A DNA stretch of 54,384 nucleotides, from assembly GCA_009841115.1 (NCBI GenBank), contig VXML01000106.1:272-54655 (forward strand), given 5' to 3'. The translations under genes and the position numbers were made by a program. The notes below the pieces were generated by a model, which ran no database searches, was not told the DNA's origin, and saw nothing but the letters and a program-made list of their open reading frames with translations. The stretch is from Gemmatimonadota bacterium (GTDB lineage Bacteria; Latescibacterota; UBA2968; UBA8231). Below are positions 34,979 to 43,473 of the stretch, piece by piece. The first letter of the stretch is position 1. Each line of letters opens with the position of its first letter.

Positions 34979-35521
34979 CTAGGCCGTCGGCTGGAGGCGC
35001 TCGGCAAACTTCTGGCGGAACGCCTGCATCTTGGGATCGATGACTATCGCGCAGTAGGGCTGGTTGGGATTGAGCCGATAGTAGTTTTGGTGGTAATCCT
35101 CGGCCGGCCAAAAGGCGCTGGCGGGCGCAATCTCGGTCACAATCGGATCGGGCCAGAGATTGGTCTTGTCCGTGTTGACCTTAGAAACAATAGCCCTCTC
35201 GTACTGCTCAGGGCTGTGGTAAAAAACCACCGAGCGGTACTGGGTGCCGCGGTCCGCACCCTGGCGATTGAGCGTGGTGGGATCGTGCGTGCGCCAAAAG
35301 ATGTAGAGCAAATCATCGAAGCTAATGATCTCGGGATCGAACTGTAGTTGGACGACCTCGGCGTGGTCAGTCCGACCGCTGCAAACGGCCTCGTACGTGG
35401 GATGCTCCAACGAGCCGCCCATATAACCAGAGACCGCGCTGGCAACGCCTCGCAGATCTTGGTACACAGCTTCGACGCACCAGAAGCAACCCGCGCCCAA
35501 GGTGGTAGTTTCCAAACTCAT
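34979..35521 (-). CDS. msrA: Peptide-methionine (S)-S-oxide reductase
   Basis: 180 residues from ATG 35519-35521, preferred because it overlaps the upstream gene (ATGA) and gives the usual MsrA N-terminus just before the active site. The catalytic motif GCFWC is at residues 11-15 (Cys12 and Cys15), with YMGGSLEHPTYEAVCSG and FWRTHDPTTLNRQGAD downstream, both diagnostic. It repairs oxidised methionine, fed by thioredoxin. No msrB is fused or adjacent. Confidence 0.95.
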   Translation of the reverse strand: MSLETTTLGAGCFWCVEAVYQDLRGVASAVSGYMGGSLEHPTYEAVCSGRTDHAEVVQLQFDPEIISFDDLLYIFWRTHDPTTLNRQGADRGTQYRSVVFYHSPEQYERAIVSKVNTDKTNLWPDPIVTEIAPASAFWPAEDYHQNYYRLNPNQPYCAIVIDPKMQAFRQKFAERLQPTA

Positions 35522-35718
35522 TTTGCGTCCTCCATCCACTGCTTGTATTGCCGCCACGTGCCGCCCTCCGGGTGCTCCTCTAGGGTGCGGTGGACCCGCT
35601 CATGTGACCGGTGGTTGTCCTCGACGAGGCGGCCGAGGCCGCGACCGTGGGCCCGGTGGACGAACCAGAAAACTAGCGCAAAGAAAATCAGGTACAGCCC
35701 TTTGCCAAAGAATTCCAT
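35518..35718 (-). CDS. Small single-pass membrane protein
   Basis: 66 residues from ATG 35716-35718 with GGGAGG 5 bp upstream; a longer frame includes the intergenic repeat and is unlikely. Residues 5-23 are one hydrophobic helix (GLYLIFFALVFWFVH), followed by a charged, His-rich tail ending RQYKQWMEDAK. It overlaps msrA by 4 bp (ATGA), so the two are translationally coupled. Its role is unknown; assistance to envelope redox repair is only a guess. Confidence 0.65.
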   Translation of the reverse strand: MEFFGKGLYLIFFALVFWFVHRAHGRGLGRLVEDNHRSHERVHRTLEEHPEGGTWRQYKQWMEDAK

Positions 35719-35737
35719 AGCATCCTCCCAAGTGGTT

Positions 35738-35824
35738 AGTGGCCAGTGGTCAGTGGTTAGTCTCCCCACCGCCACCCCTAGGGACGGGTTGGGACTGAAC
35801 ACTGACCACTGACTACTGGCCACT
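35738..35824. repeat. Inverted repeat element (MITE-like)
   Basis: The 24-bp arms 35738-35761 and 35801-35824 are inverted copies with about two mismatches, built of agtggtcagtgg/ccactgacc units, around a 39-bp centre. It occupies the divergent gap 35719-35916. Such units are often dispersed in Poribacteria-like and cyanobacterial genomes. Confidence 0.65.
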
Positions 35825-35916
35825 GAAAAGTAGGCACCTCCGCGCTCCCCGGCAACGCGCACCGCTTGACCGACGCAGACAGCCTCTTACCTTGAAACGT
35901 AGAAAGGAGACAATAC

Positions 35917-36840
35917 ATGTTGTACAGAGCATTTGGCCGAACGGGCTGGCAGGTCTCGGCCATCGGTTTGGGAACTTGGAACATCGGCAACCAATGGGGG
36001 CCTATCGACGAGACCACCGCTTGGGACACTGTGCGCACGGCTTTTGACTGCGGCGTCAACCTCTTTGACGCGGCCGAATCCTACGGCACCCCCAACGGGC
36101 TGTCTGAGGAGCGGTTGGGACGCGCCTTGGCCGGCATCCGGCACCAAGTTTTCGTCGTCAGCAAAATCGGCAATTGGGGAGCACGCACCGGCCAAGGCGT
36201 GCCCAAAACCACGGTCGATATGATCCGCCTGTGCGCCCACGCCTCCCTGCACCGGCTGCGCACAGACTGGCACGACGTGCTGCTGTGCCACGACGGCAAC
36301 ATCGAGGATCCGTCGATCTACCTCGATGCCTTTGCCGCGCTCGTCGAGGAAGGACGGCTGCGCACCTTTGGCATTTCGACCGATAGTCTAGAAGTGCTCC
36401 AGCGCTTCAACGCCCGAGGCGACTGCTCGGTGGTGGAGATAGACTATTCGCTGGTCAACCTCCAGCCCGAAGCCGAGCTTTTGCCCTATTGCCAAGAGCA
36501 CGGCATTGCCGTACTGGTGAGGGGCCCGCTGGCCAAGGGTCTCTTGTCAGGCCGCTACACCAAGGAGTCGGTTTTTACCGACGAAGTGCGGCAGCCCCTC
36601 AACGCCGGCGAGTCACAGCGCGCCAAATTCGAGGCCCAGCTAGCCCACATCGAGCGCCTCGCCGAAATCGTCGCGCCCGGAGAAGTCATGGTGGAAAAAG
36701 CCCTCCAGTACGTCATTTCCCATCCAGCCGCGCCAGTGGCCATTCCCGGTGCCAAATCAGCGGCCCAAGCCCGCGCCAACGCCGCAGCCGGAGCGCAACT
36801 CTTATCTGCCGACGAAATAGAAAGGTTGCGGGGAATATGA
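35917..36840 (+). CDS. Aldo/keto reductase, second copy
   Basis: 307 residues, SD AAAGGAG. The catalytic Asp and Tyr are in LFDAAESYGTPNG, Lys in VVSKIGNWG and His in VLLCHDGN. The C-terminal NADPH loop is near IPGAKSAAQARAN. This belongs to the branch of multimeric-subunit-like AKRs that includes general stress and sugar reductases. It precedes the NHL protein by 46 bp. Confidence 0.88.
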   Translation: MLYRAFGRTGWQVSAIGLGTWNIGNQWGPIDETTAWDTVRTAFDCGVNLFDAAESYGTPNGLSEERLGRALAGIRHQVFVVSKIGNWGARTGQGVPKTTVDMIRLCAHASLHRLRTDWHDVLLCHDGNIEDPSIYLDAFAALVEEGRLRTFGISTDSLEVLQRFNARGDCSVVEIDYSLVNLQPEAELLPYCQEHGIAVLVRGPLAKGLLSGRYTKESVFTDEVRQPLNAGESQRAKFEAQLAHIERLAEIVAPGEVMVEKALQYVISHPAAPVAIPGAKSAAQARANAAAGAQLLSADEIERLRGI

Positions 36841-36886
36841 ATTATCGACGCAAAAGTACGTATACTATTCTAAAGAGGAGCATCCC

Positions 36887-37747
36887 ATGACCTTAGTAGG
36901 CAGCGGCGCATTCACCTATGCAGTGCAGCAGGACTGGTTCGAGTTGCCGGAAGGCTGGCGCTTTGGCTGGATTCCAGCGGTCGCTTGCGATTCCGAGGAT
37001 CGGGTCTATGTGTACAGCCGCAGCGAGCGTCCCATGGTCGTCTTCGACCGCGAGGGGCGCTTCGTCGCCTCGTGGGGCGAAGAGGTGCTGAAGGACGCCC
37101 ACGGCATCTTTATCGACGACCGCGACCAAATCTGGTGCGTCGAGCGCGAAACCCATTGCGTGCGCCAGTTCACCCGCGACGGCGAACTGCTGATGACCTT
37201 GGGAACACCAGACCAAGAAGGTGCAGAAGGCCAGCCCTTCCGGCTGCCGACCGACTTGGCGCTCGACGCCGACGGCTGTATCTACGTGTCCGACGGCTAC
37301 GGCAACGCCTGCATCCACAAGTATTCACCCGACGGCGAATTCATCAAGACGTGGGGCCGTCCGGGCACTGGCCCAGGAGAGTTCGATCTGCCCCACTGCG
37401 TGCGCTTCGACCAGCGCGGACGGCTGATGGTGGCCGATCGCGCCAACAACCGCATCCAGTTTTTCGACACCAACGGCAATTACCTAGAGGAGTGGGGCGG
37501 CTTTCACCATCCCGATACGATTTTTCTCGACGGCGACACGGTCTATGTCGCGGAACTCGACCAGCGGGTGAGCATTCTCAACCTCGATGGCGAATGGCTC
37601 GCGCAGTGGGGATCGGGCGAGCGCATTGACGCACCGGGAGAATTCCTCGGTTGTCCCCACGGCATCTGGATGGATTCCCGCGGCGACTTGTACGTGGGGG
37701 AAGTGCAAACCGACCACCGCATCCAGAAGTTCGTGCGGCAAACCTAA
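36887..37747 (+). CDS. NHL-repeat beta-propeller protein
   Basis: 286 residues with no signal peptide. About six NHL blades are visible, each with DxxG-I-V-like strands (FDREGRFVASWG, FTRDGELLMTLG, YSPDGEFIKTWG, FDTNGNYLEEWG). The fold is shared by the lyase domain of peptidylglycine amidating enzymes and by scaffold proteins; no catalytic role can be assigned. AGAGGAG precedes the ATG. It stops 11 bp before the selenoprotein candidate, so the two may share a transcript. Confidence 0.8.
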   Translation: MTLVGSGAFTYAVQQDWFELPEGWRFGWIPAVACDSEDRVYVYSRSERPMVVFDREGRFVASWGEEVLKDAHGIFIDDRDQIWCVERETHCVRQFTRDGELLMTLGTPDQEGAEGQPFRLPTDLALDADGCIYVSDGYGNACIHKYSPDGEFIKTWGRPGTGPGEFDLPHCVRFDQRGRLMVADRANNRIQFFDTNGNYLEEWGGFHHPDTIFLDGDTVYVAELDQRVSILNLDGEWLAQWGSGERIDAPGEFLGCPHGIWMDSRGDLYVGEVQTDHRIQKFVRQT

Positions 37748-37758
37748 GGAGGTTTACT

Positions 37759-38814
37759 ATGAGAAAATCTTTAGTCAGTTTAGCAGCTTTAGCGGTGTTA
37801 GGGGTCTCAACCCTAGACGCCCAAGTGCCACGAATAGGCGATCCGGCCCCCGATTTTCTCTTAAACAGGGTTGATGGCGGCCAAGCCGCTCTGAGCGACT
37901 TCGAGGGCCAAGTCGTACTGATTTTCTTTTTGGGCTATAGCTGACCGGCCTGTCTCTCGCGTGCCGAGAGCTTTGAAGAACTGTGGCAGGAATTTGCCGA
38001 CGAGGCCGACGAGCGCTTTGTCGCCCTAGGGGCAGATGTGTGGGATGGCACCGCGGAACAGGTGCGCACCCGCTGGCGCTTGGGCAAGGGCGTGACCATG
38101 CCCCTCTTGCTGAACGCCAGCCGAATGGCGAGCGATTACGGACAATCCTATCAGACCTTTACCATCATCGACCACGAGGGCCTCATCCGCTTCAAGACCA
38201 GTTATTTGATTCCCATGGACGAACTCCGCGACGAGGTACTGCTGGCACTGGCCGACATACCTCCTATCGAGGAGGAAGTGGAGGAACCAGTCGAAACAGA
38301 GGAAACAGTCGAAACAATCGAAACAGTCGAAGCGGAAGAAACAGTCGAAACAGTCGAAACAGAGGAAACAGTCGAAACAGTCGAAATAGTCGAACCGGCC
38401 GACATCCAGAACATGTTCGACCTCTTCGATACGGAAGCGGAGGAAATGGTCGAAACGGAAGAAACGGAGGAAATGGAGGAAACGGAGGAAACGGTGGTGA
38501 CGGCGGTGGTGACGTTTGATCAAGCCTCCGTGCCCCAAGCCTTTTCGCTAGCCCAGAACGCGCCCAATCCGTTCAACGGCGAGACACTGATCCGCTTCGC
38601 CCTGCCGCAGTCGAGTCAAGTCGAGCTGACAATCTACAATCTGCTCGGCCAGCCAGTAGCCGTGCTCGTCCAAGGACCTAGCGCGGCCGGGACATTCTCG
38701 GTGCGCTGGGATGGCCGCGACCAAACGGGACGAGCGGTAACTAGCGGAGTGTACCTCTACCAGTTGCGAGCCGGAGACTACACCGAAGTCCGCAAGCTGC
38801 TGCTGATTAGGTAG
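37759..38814 (+). CDS. Candidate selenoprotein: exported thioredoxin-fold (AhpC/TlpA-like) protein with UxxC site and FlgD-like tail
   Basis: One frame from ATG 37759 (AAGGAGG, 8 bp upstream) to TAG 38812-38814, 351 residues, interrupted only by TGA at codon 62. Signal peptide 1-22 (ending LDAQ), then the redoxin start VPRIGDPAPDFLLN, the strand VVLIFFLGYS, and the redox site U62-P-A-C65. After the TGA the same frame continues as a normal thioredoxin fold (AESFEELWQEFADEADERF, LLLNASRMASDYG, TFTIIDHEGLIRFKTSYL). A Glu/Thr/Val linker (about 170-250) and a FlgD-like sorting-type domain (about 255-351: NAPNPFNGETLIRFALP ... SGVYLYQLRAG) follow. TGA replacing the first Cys of CxxC, plus the hairpin downstream, argues for selenocysteine. 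A nonsense mutation is the alternative. Likely an extracytoplasmic thiol oxidoreductase or peroxidase. Confidence 0.75.
37942..37944 (+). other. In-frame TGA, proposed selenocysteine codon
   Basis: The TGA occupies the first Cys position of a CxxC motif (GYS-U-PAC). Sequence before and after it, in the same frame, belongs to one thioredoxin-fold domain. Confidence 0.7.
37954..37970 (+). promoter_or_regulatory. Putative bacterial SECIS hairpin
   Basis: CTCTCG (37954-37959) pairs perfectly with CGAGAG (37965-37970) around the 5-nt loop CGTGC. The loop has G at its second position followed by T, and that G is 17 nt after the TGA. Known bacterial SECIS elements have a short stem, a small loop with an early G/GU, and a G some 16-37 nt from the UGA, so the fit is good. 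SelB binding is inferred only. Confidence 0.6.
38270..38510 (+). repeat. Low-complexity gaaacagtc repeats encoding an acidic linker
   Basis: Tandem units of gaaacagtcgaaacagtc-type and gaggaaacg-type encode ETVE/EETEE repeats between the redox and sorting domains. The repeats keep other frames open, giving false ORFs on both strands. Length is likely variable between strains. Confidence 0.8.
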
Positions 38815-38830
38815 GGGCACATCCAAGCAA

Positions 38831-38860
38831 CATCTGCGCTCATCTGCGTTCATCTGCGGA
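38831..38860. repeat. Three tandem 10-bp units catctgcgNN
   Basis: catctgcgct, catctgcgtt and catctgcgga lie head to tail exactly between two convergent gene ends (38814 and 38861). The same phrase is common as intergenic short repeats in several uncultured bacteria; its function is unknown. Confidence 0.6.
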
Positions 38861-40384
38861 TCAGAAAAAGCGGTTGAGCAGCCGGACTTCGACGCCCTTA
38901 AACCCTAGCACCTCGTAGCAGATGCCAGCCGTGCAGGCTAGCCCCGAGCGGCGCTGGCCAGCGAAGACATTGAGGATGTGGCCCTCGCCAATGTCGGCAC
39001 CGATGTTGAGGCCCCGCCACCACGTGATGCCAGAGGGATCAGCCCCGGTTTCCAACTCGTCCGAGGTGCGCTGAATCTGCACGGCGGCCGAGAGGCCGGG
39101 CGCACGGTGGACCGCTAGGGCATAGTAGTGATTGGTGTAGGGAAGTGCTAGGTCGCCAAACCGTCGATCGACGTCTTGAAACTGAGCGTCGAACTCAAAG
39201 GTGTAGGACCCGTCTGGAAACCACTCCCAGTGCGTGCCCAAAAGGCGGCTTTTGTCGTCGAGGAGAATCCGATTGTGGCTAAAGTCGGCAAAAAGCTGCA
39301 CATCGGTGCTTTGGCCCAAGGGTGAATCCATCTGTAAAAAGAATTCGCGCAGGACATTGTCGTCGGCTGCGCCCGAGTCGCCGCGGCGCGTGGCGCGAGT
39401 CGCATTGGCGGTGAGAGTTTGGCCGCTGGGTAGGACATAACTCAGTTCGGCTTGGTAGCCCTGTTCATCGTCAGCGAGCAGGTCGTGCGTGATGCGGTTG
39501 AGGAGATAGGCCGAGTGCTCGCGGATCAGGGGCGGAGGATTGTTGATGTGTTCGAGGGCAAAGTCCTCGTAGTCTTTGTATTCCAAGCTCAAGCCCCACG
39601 GCCCGGACGCCAAGGTAGCCGCCAAGTACAAGGCACGGCCCAAATCGCGGTCGAGCGAAAAGAAGCGATCGAACACCACATCGCGCTGAGCGTACTCGCC
39701 CTGGAGGTCGGCATACACTCCAGTGAGACCGAGGCGGGCCAGCAAAGGCGCGAACCGCCAGCGGGCATTGAAGGCTGCGGCCGTTTCTTGCCGCCGACCG
39801 GCTGGGTAGCGGGTGGCGCTAACGCCAACGTCGAAATGTGGGTGCGGCTTGAGTTGGAGCGAGCCAGCGTGGAGCACGTCCGGTCGCCGCTCAACCCCCT
39901 CCAAGCCGGGCGGCAGATTGCTATTGATCGGCGCACCGCGCAACAGCAGCACCTCGGCCCGCTTGGCGCGGTAGCGCACCTGAACGCCGTCGAGATCGCG
40001 CACGATCTGGTAGCGACGGCGGCTGCCCCGCGACTCGGTGATGACGCCGGGCAACTCAAAGGCGTGGAGTAGCAAGCCGCTGCCGACGATGGTGTAGAAA
40101 TTGCCAACCGTGGCTTCAAAGCCACTCCGGCGGTAGGAAGCAGAGCGCTGGAGGAGTTGGCCGTAGTTGCGATTAGTTGCGCTAGCGCCAAAAGTCTCGC
40201 CGCGGACCCCGACCTGGAAATCGGCGATTGCATAGTCGAGACTGAACTGGTGATAAAGCGTCCGCAAATCGCTAGGCTGCGCCCCGGGCAAATTGCCGAC
40301 TTGGCCTTCGGTCAGAGTCGAAAGACGCAATTCGGCTTGGAGGGGAACGGCTAGCAGCAGTACAATTGCGGGAACGAAGCGCAT
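38861..40384 (-). CDS. Outer-membrane beta-barrel-like protein (DUF6029-like)
   Basis: 507 residues from ATG 40382-40384, chosen because a signal peptide (MRFVPAIVLLLAVPLQA) starts there. The rest is a long run of alternating aromatic/polar beta strands (for example FQVGVRGETFGASA, LSLEYKDYEDFALE, FEFDAQFQDVDRRFG) and the protein ends in Phe-Phe, as many outer-membrane barrels do. It resembles DUF6029-type barrels. It diverges from the TlpA-like gene over 35 bp and converges on the selenoprotein gene. A joint envelope redox or copper/metal function is possible but unproved. Confidence 0.65.
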   Translation of the reverse strand: MRFVPAIVLLLAVPLQAELRLSTLTEGQVGNLPGAQPSDLRTLYHQFSLDYAIADFQVGVRGETFGASATNRNYGQLLQRSASYRRSGFEATVGNFYTIVGSGLLLHAFELPGVITESRGSRRRYQIVRDLDGVQVRYRAKRAEVLLLRGAPINSNLPPGLEGVERRPDVLHAGSLQLKPHPHFDVGVSATRYPAGRRQETAAAFNARWRFAPLLARLGLTGVYADLQGEYAQRDVVFDRFFSLDRDLGRALYLAATLASGPWGLSLEYKDYEDFALEHINNPPPLIREHSAYLLNRITHDLLADDEQGYQAELSYVLPSGQTLTANATRATRRGDSGAADDNVLREFFLQMDSPLGQSTDVQLFADFSHNRILLDDKSRLLGTHWEWFPDGSYTFEFDAQFQDVDRRFGDLALPYTNHYYALAVHRAPGLSAAVQIQRTSDELETGADPSGITWWRGLNIGADIGEGHILNVFAGQRRSGLACTAGICYEVLGFKGVEVRLLNRFF

Positions 40385-40419
40385 GGCTTGGTCCTTATAG
40401 AGAAAAACGGAGGTCCAAA

Positions 40420-40914
40420 ATGAAACCAATTTTTGCATTGGCAACCTGCTTGCTGCTCAGCGGCGCGGCTCGCGCCGAAAAGGCACCGCAACTCGTGTTG
40501 GAAAACCTCGACGGATCGACCTTTTCGCTGGTGGAGGCGCTCAAAAAGGGGCCGGTAGTATTCGACTTCTGGGCGACTTGGTGCAAGCCCTGTATCAAGA
40601 GCCTGCCCAAGCTCCAAGCCCTAGCCGAAAAATACGCCGAGCGCGACGTCCAAGTGCTAACGATCAATATCGATGGCCCCAGAAACCTGCCCAAGGTGCG
40701 GCCCTTTATGCAGCGCCACAAGCTCAAGTTGCCGGTTTTGCTCGACAAGACCAACGAGGTGCTCAAGCAGTTCCACCTAGCGGGCGTCCCGGCGACCCTG
40801 ATTATTGCGGCCGACGGGACGGTGTGGTACAAGCATCAGGGGTATCGGCCCGGAGACGAACTGAAGCTCAAGGCGAAACTAGACGAATTGCTCGGCCCTC
40901 CAGAGGACGAATAA
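40420..40914 (+). CDS. TlpA-like periplasmic thioredoxin
   Basis: 164 residues from ATG 40420 (CGGAGG 7 bp upstream). Signal peptide 1-19 (ends ARAE), then a complete thioredoxin fold with FWATWCKPC (Cys55/Cys58), IDGPRNLP and the cis-Pro loop GVPATLIIA. It is a disulfide reductase or cytochrome-maturation-type protein in the periplasm. It is the Cys counterpart of the UxxC protein encoded 1.6 kb upstream, flanking the barrel gene between them. Confidence 0.9.
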   Translation: MKPIFALATCLLLSGAARAEKAPQLVLENLDGSTFSLVEALKKGPVVFDFWATWCKPCIKSLPKLQALAEKYAERDVQVLTINIDGPRNLPKVRPFMQRHKLKLPVLLDKTNEVLKQFHLAGVPATLIIAADGTVWYKHQGYRPGDELKLKAKLDELLGPPEDE

Positions 40915-40920
40915 GCGCAT

Positions 40921-41934
40921 CTATCCCTGTTTGATAAAGGTGATCCACAGCGGGCTGGTCCCTACGTCGTGTTGCTCCAAGGGCGTCAGCTCACCCGTAG
41001 CCGCGTCAATGCTATACGAACGGAGCCGTCCCGATCCCTGCCCAACCGAATAGACGAAACGACCGCTCGGGTCCAACTCAAAAAAGCGAGGCGTAGCCTC
41101 AGTGGGATAGCGTCCTTTGGCCGTCAGCCGCCCATCGTCGCCAATCGCGAAAAGGGCCAAGGAATCGTGGCCGCGATTGGACCCGTAGAGAAACTGTCCG
41201 TCCGGCGTGATCTTTATTTCGGCTGTGGTGTTGTCCTCGCGATTAAATCCCTCCGGCAAAGTCGAGATAACCTGAAACGACGACAGCGTCCCGGCCTCCG
41301 AGTCGAAGTGGTGAGCCGACACTGTGCTGCCGTTTTCATTGACCGAATAGAGGAGATCACGAGTCGGGTGGAAGGCAAAGTGGCGCGGCCCTTCGGGCGT
41401 AGCCGGCTCTATCTTCGGCGGATCGTTGGGCGTCAGCCGTCCAGTTTGCTCGTCAAAGCGAAACTGAAATATGGCGTTGGACGGGTTGGTGTGCGGCACA
41501 AAGGCAAAGCGGTTCGAGCGGTCGGTCTGGATGCTGTGGGCGCGTATTGCGGTGGGGATCATCTGCAGCGGCTCGGCCGAAATCGCACCGTCCGCAGCCA
41601 CGCCATGCACGCCGACCTGACCCGACCCATAGTACGACGACAGCAAAAAGGCACCGGTGTCGTCCAAATACAGATAGGGCGGGCCTTCTTCTAGGCTCGT
41701 CTCCGCGAGCTTAACCAGCGTCCCCTTCTCCCCATCGACCGCATAGCTAGCCAACTTTTGGGCCGAGCGCAGCGCCACAAACATCTGAGTCCCATCCGGG
41801 CGCACAGTCACCGCACCTGGAGAATCCCCCAACTCGATATTGGGCTGCGGCTCTAACGCGCCGCTGTCTTCGTCCATCAGAAAATGCGAAAAAAAGCTGC
41901 TGCCCGAATTTGAAATATATACGTGATACGCCAT
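40921..41934 (-). CDS. Lactonase-family beta-propeller protein (6-phosphogluconolactonase-like)
   Basis: 337 residues from ATG 41932-41934 with AAAGGAG upstream. Repeated blades with EDSGALEP, DDGRLTAKG and ATGELTPLEQHDVGTSP, and HFAFHPTRDLLYSVNENGSTV in the centre, match the YbhE/Pgl propeller family. It would hydrolyse 6-phosphogluconolactone or act on other lactones. No signal peptide. It is downstream of the PH-like membrane protein gene. Confidence 0.83.
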   Translation of the reverse strand: MAYHVYISNSGSSFFSHFLMDEDSGALEPQPNIELGDSPGAVTVRPDGTQMFVALRSAQKLASYAVDGEKGTLVKLAETSLEEGPPYLYLDDTGAFLLSSYYGSGQVGVHGVAADGAISAEPLQMIPTAIRAHSIQTDRSNRFAFVPHTNPSNAIFQFRFDEQTGRLTPNDPPKIEPATPEGPRHFAFHPTRDLLYSVNENGSTVSAHHFDSEAGTLSSFQVISTLPEGFNREDNTTAEIKITPDGQFLYGSNRGHDSLALFAIGDDGRLTAKGRYPTEATPRFFELDPSGRFVYSVGQGSGRLRSYSIDAATGELTPLEQHDVGTSPLWITFIKQG

Positions 41935-41955
41935 GAAAATCTCCTCCAAAAGGTG

Positions 41956-42528
41956 TTAGTGTGTCACTTCTCGCAAGGCGTGTAAAAAAACGGCTGGATC
42001 GGCCGGACCGAGCAAGAGGGCATGGGAACCGTGAGTTGGAATATACACAGCGCGCGGTGTACCCGTGTAGAAAACGTGCGCCTTCTCCCCGCTGCGCAGG
42101 TAAAACGCCCCCCCGCGAAAAAAGAACGCGCTAATGGCAAAAATTTTGCCCCCAGGCCGGTATTGGGGCTCGGCCGGCAAATCAACAACGCGGGCCTCTT
42201 CTACCTTTAGCTCGTCATAGGTGAAGTGCTTGCCGTGGGCGCTGTTGCGGATGAGCAAGTGGCCCTCTAGCAAGACAAAATCCGTGCGGCGCGCGCTCAA
42301 ATAAAACCAAATAAAAACCGAAAAAAATATGATCAGCATCAGTACATAGGACGAGCCCAAGGCCACGGGCGCGGCGACGCGGGCGACCGGGCCGTGCGGG
42401 TCAATAGCCGCGTAGAGCGCGAGGGTCAACACGCCGAAAAAGACGGTAGTCACAGCAAAAGACGCGGCCAGCACTTTGCCGAACAAAGCGGCAGACGGCG
42501 GGTGGATGGGGAAAATGCGCGGTTCCAT
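41956..42528 (-). CDS. Two-helix membrane protein with bacterial PH-like domain
   Basis: 190 residues. Two transmembrane helices (about 17-40 and 51-75) precede a beta-rich cytoplasmic domain containing FVLLEGHLLIRNSAHGKHF and FYLRSGEKAHVFYTG, of the PH-like (bPH) type. The gene starts 1 bp after the stop of the EamA transporter gene, so the two are coupled. The function is unknown. Confidence 0.55.
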   Translation of the reverse strand: MEPRIFPIHPPSAALFGKVLAASFAVTTVFFGVLTLALYAAIDPHGPVARVAAPVALGSSYVLMLIIFFSVFIWFYLSARRTDFVLLEGHLLIRNSAHGKHFTYDELKVEEARVVDLPAEPQYRPGGKIFAISAFFFRGGAFYLRSGEKAHVFYTGTPRAVYIPTHGSHALLLGPADPAVFLHALREVTH

Positions 42529-42529
42529 G

Positions 42530-43378
42530 TCAACTCGCTCTCAGCAACATCAAGCCTCCGGCAATGGCGAGGATGCCAATGGTCTTAACAGCCGTGAGCC
42601 GTTCTTTGAGAAAGATCCAGCCCAGCAGCGCGCCGATTACCACTGACGACTCGCGCGCGGCAATGATATAGCTGACCGGCCCTTGGGTATAGGCGTACAG
42701 TATCAGCAAATAGGTCGCCAGCGAGCCAGCGCCAATCAAGGCGATATACCCGTAGAAGTCGCGAACCGTCGTCAGCAGTTCCATACCGTATTGGCGCACC
42801 ACAAAGGGCATACGCATCAGGGTGGCGATGATCCACATGCCGCAGATGTAGTAAATCGGTTGCACGTATCCTACGCCTATTTTGTCGATCAGCGAGTAAC
42901 AGACAATCGTCAGCCCCACGCCCAAGGCCAGTTGCAAGCCCCGCGCTTGGAGCTTGAGGGCCGGGGCACCAACGCAAAGAATCCCCGCGAAAACTAGGGC
43001 AATCCCACCCGCGCCCAACAGCGAAATGTCCTCGCCCAAGCTGAGATAGGCCACAAAAGCCGTCAGCCCCACACCCGAGCCGCGTGCAATGGGGTACACC
43101 GTCGAAATCTCGCCGTGCTCGTACGCCCGCGCCAGCAGGGCGAAGTACAGCCCGTGAAAAATGCCCGTAGCCAGCAAGCAGAAGCCGGCCGGCCACGACA
43201 GAATCAACGGCGTACCCTGCCACCACATATAAGCGCACAGCGGCATTATGAACAGGATACCAGAGGCAAAGGAGAGCCAGAGCACGGCCACATTGCCAGC
43301 GACCTTGTAAGCAGCGAAATTCCACAAGGCGTGGCCGATGGCCGCCGCCAACACAAGCCCCCAGACATCGGCGTTCAT
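42530..43378 (-). CDS. EamA/DMT-family transporter, second copy
   Basis: 282 residues with about ten hydrophobic helices and two EamA repeats. The C-terminal repeat carries ESSVVIGALLGWIFLKERL, a typical DMT signature. The substrate is unknown. It is first in the minus-strand unit with the PH-like protein and lactonase. The gap to the divergent PLP enzyme gene is 95 bp. Confidence 0.85.
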   Translation of the reverse strand: MNADVWGLVLAAAIGHALWNFAAYKVAGNVAVLWLSFASGILFIMPLCAYMWWQGTPLILSWPAGFCLLATGIFHGLYFALLARAYEHGEISTVYPIARGSGVGLTAFVAYLSLGEDISLLGAGGIALVFAGILCVGAPALKLQARGLQLALGVGLTIVCYSLIDKIGVGYVQPIYYICGMWIIATLMRMPFVVRQYGMELLTTVRDFYGYIALIGAGSLATYLLILYAYTQGPVSYIIAARESSVVIGALLGWIFLKERLTAVKTIGILAIAGGLMLLRAS

Positions 43379-43473
43379 TTTTTAAATAAAGTCAATTCGG
43401 GTGAATTGGGCCGGTTGACCATAGCGAGATTGAACCCTCGCGTCAAATGATCAATATTCTAAGGATGCAATCA

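Noticed and set aside
37759..37944. Short exported 61-residue protein ending at the TGA
   Set aside because: The domain is truncated in the middle of the thioredoxin fold, just before the active site, and the same frame continues with the rest of that fold; readthrough explains it better.
37983..38519. Open frames with Gly/Asn/Arg-rich repeats on both strands
   Set aside because: They arise because the gaaacagtc repeats of the real gene lack stops in other frames. Start codons lack ribosome sites and composition is pure repeat.
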